NCBI GenBank assembly: GCA_021797365.1
Contig: JAJZZU010000002.1
Span: 1-34,844 of the forward strand
Origin: Pseudomonadota bacterium
Lineage (GTDB): Bacteria; Pseudomonadota; Gammaproteobacteria; Acidiferrobacterales; Acidiferrobacteraceae
DNA length: 34,844 nucleotides
Direction of reading: 5' to 3'
Every line of letters starts with the position of its first letter. Position 1 is the stretch's first letter. The position numbers were made by a program, and so were the translations under genes. The notes beneath the pieces are model-generated. The model saw only the letters and a program-made list of their open reading frames with translations. It made no database searches and had not been told where the DNA came from. Positions 16,238 to 22,504 of this stretch are shown here, piece by piece.

Positions 16238-18253
16238 CTACGGCTCCTGCTCCTCGTCTTGTCCCTCCTCGGCTCCGTCGAGATCGTCGAGACCTGCCGC
16301 TTCGGGCGCCGGTGGGCGGGCCGTAACAACCTGGGTAGGGGCTGACGGCCCGCTGCCCACTGCTTCGATCGTGCTCAGGATTTTGCCGAGCAGGCCCAAA
16401 CCGGGGGCTAGGTGATCGAGCACGAGGTCTTGTATGGGATCGGCGAGATCCGTGTCGGGAGGTAGGGGACGCGGCGTTTCAGAGTCCCTCATCGGCGTGC
16501 CGAGGGCCTGCGCTTGCTGGTCCTTCTCGGGCTTTTTCTTGGAGTGCGGCACGGCCGCTGCGGGGGCGGAGGGCTTCCCCACGTCCGGCGGGGCCTTGCC
16601 CCAATCCGGGCGCTGATAGTTCGGCTGAATCCAGCGCGCCTCGATGCGATCCGGGCGATAGGTTGGCAGGTGAGGAAACGGCCAGTTCAAAATCGCGGCC
16701 TCGCCGCCAGCCATCAAAAGCGCACGGGGGCCCCGGCCTTTGATCACCTGTAGATCGCGGCCAAAGGCCGCGGGCATCAACACCGGTTCGCGCACCCGTT
16801 GCCAAGACTGATTGTACTGGCCGCCGTCGCGGCCGGTCTGGGTGGAAACCTGATGCTGAAAGCGATCGACTTCGCGATCTCCCAAGAGCTTTGCACACCA
16901 CTCCTGATCGTCGGGGGAGGTCGTCTGACAGATAATTTTTGTTGCCGTCTGTCCTGCCCAGGTGGTAGCGATCTCCCGCGAGTAGGCCTCGCGGACTTGT
17001 GCGAGGCTTTGGATCCCAAGGACCACGCGCAGGCCTTTGGATCGCGCCGTGGCCAAGGCGTCCGTAATGCTGGGGACCTTACCGACCCGCGGGGCCTCAT
17101 CCACGATGAGCCAGATGCGGCGTTGATCAGGCGCGGCGTCGGGCATGTCCGAGATTTGCCGCACGGTCTGCTCGATCACACTCGCCGCAAACGCTTGGCT
17201 TAAACTGCGCGCGGAGTCGCGGAAACCGATGATCGTGACTGGGGGCTGGTGCCCACCCAACCACGAGCGCACGGACCATTCGGGGTTGGTCTTCAGATCA
17301 TAGGCGGCCACGCCTAAGTTGATGACCTGCGTCAACGCCGCGGAGAGCTGCACCAAAAAGCCCATCGTGGTGCGATTGGGTCCTTCTGCGTCTTCTCCGC
17401 CCAAGAGCGATAAGGACATCGGATCCTCGCGGCCGATGACCGCTTTCAAGACCGCGAAATCCCCGAGGGCGGCGGCCGTCGCGTGCGCCAGATGCGCCAT
17501 GCCCCATTGGGTCCTATAGCGGGCTTGGAGGTCGCTTACAAGCCCCACCAGCAAGGCGCGGGAGCCTTGCGACCACATGGGGTCTTTCTCGTTTTCTTTG
17601 ATGAGCGTTTCCGCCAGGGCCTGGGCATCGAGGCGCGTGCGGATATCGTGTCCCACGCGCCAGCGTCCACCGCGGGCATCCGTGGGCGACAACACCGTGA
17701 AGGGTTCGGGGAGTTTTTGGGTGAAGTCGCCTTTGGAATCGAAGATCAGCACCCGATCCCCGCGCGCCTGCGCCTGCTGGATCAACGGCCAGAGGATCGT
17801 GGTCTTGCCGCTGCCGGCGCCGCCAACAATGAGGAGATGACGGCATTCGGCGTGTTGGTCGATGAGAATATCCGGATGAATACGGACGCCCGGCGGCTCG
17901 TTTTTGTGAGGCGCCACCAGCCGCGCGATGCGCTGAGGATGGCGATGCAGAATAAAGCCCCGCACGTGGCGTTCGGCGGGCACGGTCATGAGCCACCAGA
18001 TAAGGCCGGCCAGGGCGGTGGATGCCAAGGCCGCGGCCCCGATGGGCCCATACCCCCGCCACCCCCAGCCGCCGTGGATGACGAGCCCAAATTGCGTGAC
18101 CCACGCCCAGATTCGTGGCAGGGAGGCCGGCGCCATCCCTTGCGACCAGAGCATGAGTTGCAGGCCGCCAATCCAGCCGCCGAGGAAACCGACCACGGCC
18201 GCGCCGATCGTGAGTTCCAACCGCCCATTGAAGTTGTTGGGATCGTTCATCAT
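16238..18253 (-). CDS. Type IV coupling protein-like ATPase 1 (VirD4/TraD family)
   Basis: This 671-aa protein would link the relaxase-DNA complex to a secretion channel and pump DNA. Two N-terminal membrane segments (AAVVGFLGGWIGGLQLMLW; AALASTALAGLIWWLM) are followed by Walker A VGGAGSGKTT, IFDSKGDF and Walker B IWLIVDEAPRVG, with a Gln-containing IQSLAQVREAY segment typical of the family. The last 150 residues are Pro/Ala-rich and acidic, as in TraD tails. I start at the ATG at 18253 (GGAGG 7 nt upstream), whose ATG overlaps the TGA of the preceding gene; a frame open to 18319 reads through that gene. It is the second coupling-type ATPase in this module. Confidence 0.88.
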   Translation of the reverse strand: MMNDPNNFNGRLELTIGAAVVGFLGGWIGGLQLMLWSQGMAPASLPRIWAWVTQFGLVIHGGWGWRGYGPIGAAALASTALAGLIWWLMTVPAERHVRGFILHRHPQRIARLVAPHKNEPPGVRIHPDILIDQHAECRHLLIVGGAGSGKTTILWPLIQQAQARGDRVLIFDSKGDFTQKLPEPFTVLSPTDARGGRWRVGHDIRTRLDAQALAETLIKENEKDPMWSQGSRALLVGLVSDLQARYRTQWGMAHLAHATAAALGDFAVLKAVIGREDPMSLSLLGGEDAEGPNRTTMGFLVQLSAALTQVINLGVAAYDLKTNPEWSVRSWLGGHQPPVTIIGFRDSARSLSQAFAASVIEQTVRQISDMPDAAPDQRRIWLIVDEAPRVGKVPSITDALATARSKGLRVVLGIQSLAQVREAYSREIATTWAGQTATKIICQTTSPDDQEWCAKLLGDREVDRFQHQVSTQTGRDGGQYNQSWQRVREPVLMPAAFGRDLQVIKGRGPRALLMAGGEAAILNWPFPHLPTYRPDRIEARWIQPNYQRPDWGKAPPDVGKPSAPAAAVPHSKKKPEKDQQAQALGTPMRDSETPRPLPPDTDLADPIQDLVLDHLAPGLGLLGKILSTIEAVGSGPSAPTQVVTARPPAPEAAGLDDLDGAEEGQDEEQEP

Positions 18254-18648
18254 GACCGTGCCTCCTTCGTGCGCGTGGCCGCCTGGATAGCGGTCCAGTC
18301 CGGCCGTGCCAGCCCGCATTCCGGACAGGCCCGGCTATGGTCGTCGATGAGGAGACGTGTGTGCGCCCGCTCCTGCCAGGCCGTCAGGACGGTGACCGCC
18401 TCGCGATCGGTTAGCCAAGCCCCCAGCGCACCCAGTGCCGTCAACGCAATCTCGGGGCCAAAGTCGGGGATCTCGTGTAAGGCTTCGAAGATCACCACGG
18501 GCAATCGGGGCCCACCGGGAGGCCCGTCTATGGTGTCATCATCGGCCGTGTCGAGCAGAGAGCGACAACCGGCGATGATGACGTCCTGCCAGGTGATCGT
18601 GTGGCGCTGGGGTCTAGTTGTGATGGTACTGTCTGTCGTGTCATTCAT
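18250..18648 (-). CDS. Hypothetical protein with CPECG motif
   Basis: The 132-aa protein is not one I recognise. The N-terminus is Thr-rich, the middle is helical (EIALTALGALGAWLTDREAVTVLTAW split over two helices) and a single CPECG near the C-terminus could form half of a metal site. GGGAG lies 8 nt before the ATG at 18648. Its TGA overlaps the ATG of coupling ATPase 1, so it is coupled to that gene and may work with it. Confidence 0.65.
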   Translation of the reverse strand: MNDTTDSTITTRPQRHTITWQDVIIAGCRSLLDTADDDTIDGPPGGPRLPVVIFEALHEIPDFGPEIALTALGALGAWLTDREAVTVLTAWQERAHTRLLIDDHSRACPECGLARPDWTAIQAATRTKEARS

Positions 18649-18660
18649 GATGTGTTCTCC

Positions 18661-18682
18661 CATTGTGGGCCGCATGGCCCAT
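18661..18682. repeat. 22-bp exact repeat with palindromic core, copy A
   Basis: This 22-mer is identical to positions 27158-27179. The core TGGGCC-GCAT-GGCCCA can form a 6-bp stem. It ends 12 nt upstream of the ATG at 18648, so it lies where a repressor or an mRNA hairpin could control that gene. Confidence 0.75.
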
Positions 18683-18698
18683 CAAGTGCCCACCGTGA

Positions 18699-18717
18699 GC
18701 AGCCGACGCGGAAATAG
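18699..18717 (-). promoter_or_regulatory. Shared upstream element, copy 6 (degenerate)
   Basis: On the minus strand this reads CTATTTCCGC-GTCG-GCTGC. It matches the consensus at the core ATTTCCGC and GCNGC and lies 50 nt upstream of the ATG at 18648, the same spacing as in other copies. Confidence 0.55.
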
Positions 18718-18740
18718 GCCGACCGCCTGTGTGGGTCATG

Positions 18741-18953
18741 TTAGATCCCGCGCTCACGCGCGATCCCTTCCATCAAGTCCGCCCCGAATACCTGAACGCA
18801 GGCCTTCGCCATGGCGATACAAAAGGCCGCTTGTGCCGGGGTCAGATCGTCTAGTCCACAGCCCCCATCCTTTGTTTGTAAGAGCGCTTGGATATGGCGC
18901 GGATCCGTGCCGGGGGCCACTTGGGCGAGTAGGGCTTTGTAGGTGGGTGTCAT
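18741..18953 (-). CDS. Hypothetical 70-aa protein
   Basis: A small helical protein (LTPAQAAFCIAMAKACVQVF) with no signal or membrane segment and no family I recognise. GGGAGG lies 7 nt before its ATG and overlaps the stop codon of the preceding gene, so it is translated with the DUF2958-like gene. A short segment (CGLDDLTPAQAAF) resembles a helix-turn, but no DNA-binding motif is clear. Confidence 0.65.
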   Translation of the reverse strand: MTPTYKALLAQVAPGTDPRHIQALLQTKDGGCGLDDLTPAQAAFCIAMAKACVQVFGADLMEGIARERGI

Positions 18954-18957
18954 GGTG

Positions 18958-19449
18958 TTACCTCCCGATCTCGGCTAAGGTTTTAGGGGTCCAGTGCAGG
19001 TCCAGTTCAGCCCCGGCCTCCACGAGCTGGCGGATGCTGATGTATCCGATCTCGCGTTCATGGGCACAGGCCAGACCGAAAGCCTGCTGTGTGCCGTTGC
19101 CCTCGCGGTCCTTCTCGGTGATGTAAAAATCAAAGGCGGACGTGAAATAGTGTAGGTGGGCTACCGCGCGCAGACCCAAACCGTCTTGCTCGTAGGTCTG
19201 GGGCATGGTCTTGATGGTCGCGGCCAGGTCCATGACTCTCTGCTTGAAATACGCCCTTTCCTCGCCCTTACGGCACAAACCCCACAGGGCCTGCATCTGG
19301 CCCCAAGTGATAAAAGGCTTCAAAGCTTCTAGCCCCACCATGGCTTGCGATAAAGAGATTTCGGCTTCACCCCCCTGCGGATTGTTGAGACCCGAACCCT
19401 CGGTTTGGCTTGTGTGGTCTGGCGTCTGTTTGCGATTGTTCGTATTCAT
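18958..19449 (-). CDS. DUF2958-like protein
   Basis: The 163-aa protein resembles the DUF2958 family of mobile-element proteins in its C-terminal half: YFTSAFDFYITEKD, GYISIRQL and ELDLHWTPKTLAEI follow the family's order. The N-terminal 60 residues are Asn/Gln/Thr-rich and probably disordered. The ATG at 19449 has GGAGA 6 nt upstream; a longer frame to 19548 adds only Arg-rich sequence. The molecular role of the family is not known to me. It is the first gene of the leftward unit feeding into the 70-aa gene. Confidence 0.6.
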   Translation of the reverse strand: MNTNNRKQTPDHTSQTEGSGLNNPQGGEAEISLSQAMVGLEALKPFITWGQMQALWGLCRKGEERAYFKQRVMDLAATIKTMPQTYEQDGLGLRAVAHLHYFTSAFDFYITEKDREGNGTQQAFGLACAHEREIGYISIRQLVEAGAELDLHWTPKTLAEIGR

Positions 19450-19492
19450 GGTTCGTCTCCTGTTTGTGGTCCTGCGTCTTGCGTCAACCGTC

Positions 19493-19507
19493 GCCCTCAC
19501 TGAGGGC
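19493..19507. promoter_or_regulatory. 15-bp palindrome upstream of the DUF2958-like gene
   Basis: GCCCTCA-C-TGAGGGC is a perfect inverted repeat with 7-bp arms, 43 nt before the ATG at 19449. It could be an operator. It has no T-tract, so it is not a terminator. Confidence 0.4.
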
Positions 19508-19662
19508 CGCGTCAGCGAGCGGGCTACGACCGGCGGGGACCGTGACAACGGGGGTATCGTTGGCGCGGGACCTGCAAGGGAGTCGCGCGCGCAAGCGGCA
19601 CGGGGCGACGAGTGAGGCTGGCAGGACCACGGAGACGAATGGAGACAATCGCAGACGCCCAG

Positions 19663-19699
19663 GGAAAGCCTTAACGGGGTGGGTGTAGGAAAGCCTTAA
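19663..19699. repeat. 12-bp direct repeat GGAAAGCCTTAA
   Basis: GGAAAGCCTTAA occurs at 19663-19674 and 19688-19699, 25 bp apart, between the leftward terminator of coupling ATPase 2 and the next leftward unit. Its purpose is unknown; a regulator-binding pair is possible. Confidence 0.4.
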
Positions 19700-19729
19700 A
19701 AAGAGGGGCCGCCTGAAATGGGCGGCCCC
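19696..19729 (-). terminator. Intrinsic terminator after coupling ATPase 2
   Basis: The arms GGGGCCGCC (19705-19713) and GGCGGCCCC (19721-19729) pair perfectly over 9 bp around a 7-nt loop. On the minus strand the stem is followed by TCTTTTT. It lies 9 bp past the stop of coupling ATPase 2 and ends the relaxase-to-ATPase transcription unit. Confidence 0.85.
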
Positions 19730-19737
19730 ATCATGGC

Positions 19738-21291
19738 CTACGCCAAGGCCGCCACCGGCCCTTCGGCCGGTAAGCCCGGCAACCGCCGCGGCGGGACGGG
19801 ATCATAGTCCGGGCCCACAGACGGATACGACTGGTAGGCCAAGGCCACGCGCATCGTCGTGTCCTCGATACGCAGGAAGCCCTGCAGGTCGGGCAGACTC
19901 ATGATCTCCGAGGCCAACACCGCGCGTTCGGTTGTGGTCTGCCAGGTCGTGGAGGTGGAATTGTTGCCCCCCGCGGCTGGGGATCCCGCCGTCTTCGAGA
20001 CGGAGACCTGTTGCCGCTCCAGTTGCCGGTCGCCGATCTCCCGGCTCATCGCTTCGGCCGTCTCGCCATCGCCCACGCGCAGGATCAAGCGCGTCTTGGG
20101 CATGGAGAGTAATGCGGCGGACTCGTGTTCGCCTACGCGGTGTTTCACTTGGCCGATCGCTTGCGCGGCCAGGATGACACTCAACCCGAACTTGCGCCCC
20201 TCGGCCAGCGCCAGGGCGATGGCCGGTGAGGGCAACAGGACTGGGGCCTCGTCCAAGGCCAGCCAGATGCGGCGCGCGGGATCCGGGCGCAGGGAGGTCG
20301 CCACGCTCACGATCTGGTTTAAGAACACCTGATGAATCGGTCGCAGCGTCTCGCGCGTGCGCCCTGATGTCAGCAAAAAGATGAACCGGCCGGCCGGATC
20401 GACGCAGAAGTCTTTCAGGGTCAGGCCCTCTCCGCGCGGGGTAGGGGGGAGCAAGGCGAGAGACCGCAGATACGGCGCCATGTTGCCGCGCACCGAAGCA
20501 AAGGTCTTGCTGCTCCCCACAAGGCCGCCGAGGCCGGCTTGCGTCAAACGCTCGATCAGTCGGTCGTTGGTCTCGCTTAAGCCCGCGCGCACCAGATCGT
20601 CGATGCTGTCGGTCTGCTGAAAGAGGACTTCGAGTGTGGCTTGTGCCGCATCACTGAAATACTGGTTATCGCCTTCGGCACTGGGAATGATGGCCTTGGC
20701 GAGCGCCGCTTCCTCCCCAGGCATCAAGTCCGTCCAAAGCGACCAGGGGGCGTGACGGGAATCGAGCGGATTGATGATGAGATCGCGCGCGGGATCATAG
20801 AACAACGCCACCATTTCGCCCGTGGGGTCATGGATCACGGCCCCGTCACGGTGACGCTCCCGAATCGTTTTCATCATCGCCTTGAGCGCCACGGATTTGC
20901 CGGATCCGGGCGCGCCCACCATGAGGATATGTTGCTGCTCCACGCTGCGGGGCAACGGCACGCCGCCGATCGCGAGATCGCCGGGCGCCCGATCGAGGAG
21001 CGGGGTCACGGCGCGCGCATCATGTAGGAAAGTCCCCCGCTCGTGGCGCTCGTCTCGGGGTCCACCGCCGACCAGGCGGCGCGCGCGGCGATGGGCGCGG
21101 GCGAATAGGACCCAGCCGACAGCAGAGAACAAGGCAAACACCATCGTTTCTAGGACAGAGTCCTGCACCAGTGCGCCCAGGCTGGCGAGGCCAAAGACAA
21201 TGCCAAGGGCAAGCCCCCCAAAATACTTGAGCAGCCAGAACCGGCCGAGGGCCTGCTTGTTGTGGGCGCGAATGGCGTTTTGAATGTTCAT
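19738..21291 (-). CDS. Type IV coupling protein-like ATPase 2 (TrwB/TraD family)
   Basis: This 517-aa protein is close in length to TrwB of R388. It has two N-terminal membrane helices (GGLALGIVFGLASLGAL; ETMVFALFSAVGWVLFA), Walker A MVGAPGSGKSVALK, a DPTGEMVALFYD segment, and Walker B IWLALDEAPVLLPS followed by a Gln-containing ILAAQAIGQVKH. The C-terminus is short and Pro-rich. AAAGGAG is 6 nt before the ATG at 21291; an upstream frame to 21417 is unlikely. Because it is transcribed with the relaxase and lies between it and a terminator, it is the better candidate for the relaxase's cognate coupling protein. Confidence 0.87.
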   Translation of the reverse strand: MNIQNAIRAHNKQALGRFWLLKYFGGLALGIVFGLASLGALVQDSVLETMVFALFSAVGWVLFARAHRRARRLVGGGPRDERHERGTFLHDARAVTPLLDRAPGDLAIGGVPLPRSVEQQHILMVGAPGSGKSVALKAMMKTIRERHRDGAVIHDPTGEMVALFYDPARDLIINPLDSRHAPWSLWTDLMPGEEAALAKAIIPSAEGDNQYFSDAAQATLEVLFQQTDSIDDLVRAGLSETNDRLIERLTQAGLGGLVGSSKTFASVRGNMAPYLRSLALLPPTPRGEGLTLKDFCVDPAGRFIFLLTSGRTRETLRPIHQVFLNQIVSVATSLRPDPARRIWLALDEAPVLLPSPAIALALAEGRKFGLSVILAAQAIGQVKHRVGEHESAALLSMPKTRLILRVGDGETAEAMSREIGDRQLERQQVSVSKTAGSPAAGGNNSTSTTWQTTTERAVLASEIMSLPDLQGFLRIEDTTMRVALAYQSYPSVGPDYDPVPPRRLPGLPAEGPVAALA

Positions 21292-21314
21292 TGTGATCTC
21301 CTTTGTGGCGTCAC

Positions 21315-21330
21315 TGTAACGTTCGTTACA
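21315..21330. promoter_or_regulatory. 16-bp palindrome before coupling ATPase 2
   Basis: TGTAACG-TT-CGTTACA has perfect 7-bp arms. It overlaps the stop codon of the preceding gene and ends 23 nt upstream of the ATG at 21291. It could be an operator for an internal promoter or a short hairpin affecting translation. Confidence 0.45.
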
Positions 21331-21790
21331 TGTCCAGTTCGTCGTCAGGCTCAAGGTCGTCTTGGGGACCGGGATCCTGCCGTTGCTGTGCGGTTTCGGC
21401 CTGCTCACGCAGGGCAATCACCGTGCGGGGGTCGAACGGGGCGCGCATACCTCTCCCCTGCGGATCTTCGGCCTCGATGACCTTGAGCTTTTCAACTTCG
21501 GCTTCACTCAGGGGGATCAGCGGTTCCATGTCATACTGGTGGTGGGGTAAGCCTGCGGTGGGCACCGGATCCTGCGCATGGTGGGTTGCCGTGGGCCCAT
21601 CGAGGTCGGCGCTGTATTCCGACGCGTGCTTCTCAAATTGCTCCAACGCCCGATCATCGCGCCGCTGTCGCTCCCGTCGCGCTTCTTCCTCGCGACGTTG
21701 GTCCGCCTCTTTATTCGCGTCCGCGCGGCGTTGATCTTCCTTGCGGTTCCACAGATCGCGGGCCTTTTGGATCAGATTTGGACTCTTCAT
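21326..21790 (-). CDS. Hypothetical coiled-coil protein
   Basis: The 154-aa protein is dominated by a highly charged coiled coil at residues about 10-60 (KEDQRRADANKEADQRR and repeats of REE/RER), followed by a Pro-rich linker and an acidic C-terminus ending DDELDM. There is no signal peptide. AAGGAGA lies 5 nt before its ATG at 21790. Position between the lipoprotein and coupling ATPase 2 suggests a transfer-related adaptor, but no family is recognisable. Confidence 0.65.
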   Translation of the reverse strand: MKSPNLIQKARDLWNRKEDQRRADANKEADQRREEEARRERQRRDDRALEQFEKHASEYSADLDGPTATHHAQDPVPTAGLPHHQYDMEPLIPLSEAEVEKLKVIEAEDPQGRGMRAPFDPRTVIALREQAETAQQRQDPGPQDDLEPDDELDM

Positions 21791-21800
21791 GGGACTCTCC

Positions 21801-21968
21801 TTAGATTTTGCGGCGGCGGTAAACCATCGTTCGATTGAATTGCGCACGCCCACCTTTCTGGGTCTGAAACTGCTGGCGGCGATCATTCCATGTCATGGCG
21901 ACCGGATAGCGCCGAACCTCGCCTCGTTCTCGCCCAGCTCGTGGCCGGTTCTTGTGTTTTACTGGCAT
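21801..21968 (-). CDS. Small very basic protein (55 aa)
   Basis: The frame begins MPVKHKNRPRAGRERGEV and continues with YPVAMTWNDRRQQF and a C-terminal YRRRKI; about a third of the residues are Arg or Lys. GGAGG lies 5 nt upstream of the ATG, one of the best ribosome sites in this region. It fills the gap between the lipoprotein gene (11 bp away) and the coiled-coil gene (10 bp away). The charge suggests nucleic-acid binding, but that is inference. Confidence 0.75.
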   Translation of the reverse strand: MPVKHKNRPRAGRERGEVRRYPVAMTWNDRRQQFQTQKGGRAQFNRTMVYRRRKI

Positions 21969-21979
21969 GAACACCTCCT

Positions 21980-22438
21980 TTACTTCAGTGGCAGCACGCG
22001 GTCGTGCCGGCCGATAATGACTTCCACGCGCTCGCCCTTCGCAAACGGGCGCTCTTGTGCGGCCAGGGGTTGCGGGAAGGCGCGGATCTGGCCGGTGATA
22101 AACCGGACCGTGACCAACTCCCCCTTGCGGGTCTGCTGGCTCCCGATAAACGCTCCCAGGCCCACACCCGCCAAAGCCCCGATAATGGCGCCCTTCGTGT
22201 TGCCCAGGGCTGCGCCGATACCTCCCCCACCAACCGCGCCGGCCTCCGCGCCCGTGGTCCCGTCCTGGCGGCCGACGCGGATCTTGATCGGGCGCACGGC
22301 AATGACCGCCCCCAGGGCGACTGGGCGGGCTTGCATGGCGCTACTACCGGCATACACATCAGCGTTTTGCGGGGGCAGGGCGCAGCCGGTGAGGGAGATA
22401 GTGACAAGGGCGGCGATAAGAGTTGTTTTCGTTTTCAT
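21980..22438 (-). CDS. SlyB/Pcp-like glycine-zipper outer-membrane lipoprotein
   Basis: This 152-aa protein begins with a lipoprotein signal ending in the lipobox LTGC (Cys19), so it should be lipidated and exported. The middle has a glycine zipper (AVGGGGIGAALGNTKGAI and ALAGVGLGAFIG), and VALGAVIAVRPIKI resembles the SlyB/Pcp family. The C-terminal part is a basic beta-rich segment. In this mobilisation cluster it may stabilise the envelope or act as an entry-exclusion-like factor; both are guesses. A copy of the shared upstream element lies 47 nt before its start. Confidence 0.82.
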   Translation of the reverse strand: MKTKTTLIAALVTISLTGCALPPQNADVYAGSSAMQARPVALGAVIAVRPIKIRVGRQDGTTGAEAGAVGGGGIGAALGNTKGAIIGALAGVGLGAFIGSQQTRKGELVTVRFITGQIRAFPQPLAAQERPFAKGERVEVIIGRHDRVLPLK

Positions 22439-22485
22439 ATGCGTTTCCTGTGAATGAGGGCCGGCTTATTCCGGTCCTGCCTAGT

Positions 22486-22504
22486 GCTGCGCGGGCGGAA
22501 ATTA
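22486..22504 (-). promoter_or_regulatory. Shared upstream element, copy 3
   Basis: On the minus strand this reads TAATTTCCGC-CCGC-GCAGC. It overlaps the relaxase stop codon and lies 47 nt before the lipoprotein ATG at 22438. Confidence 0.65.

Noticed and set aside
17483..19126. Plus-strand open frame of 547 codons
   Set aside because: It lies antisense to coupling ATPase 1 and the genes before it, all of which have ribosome sites and protein-like sequence.
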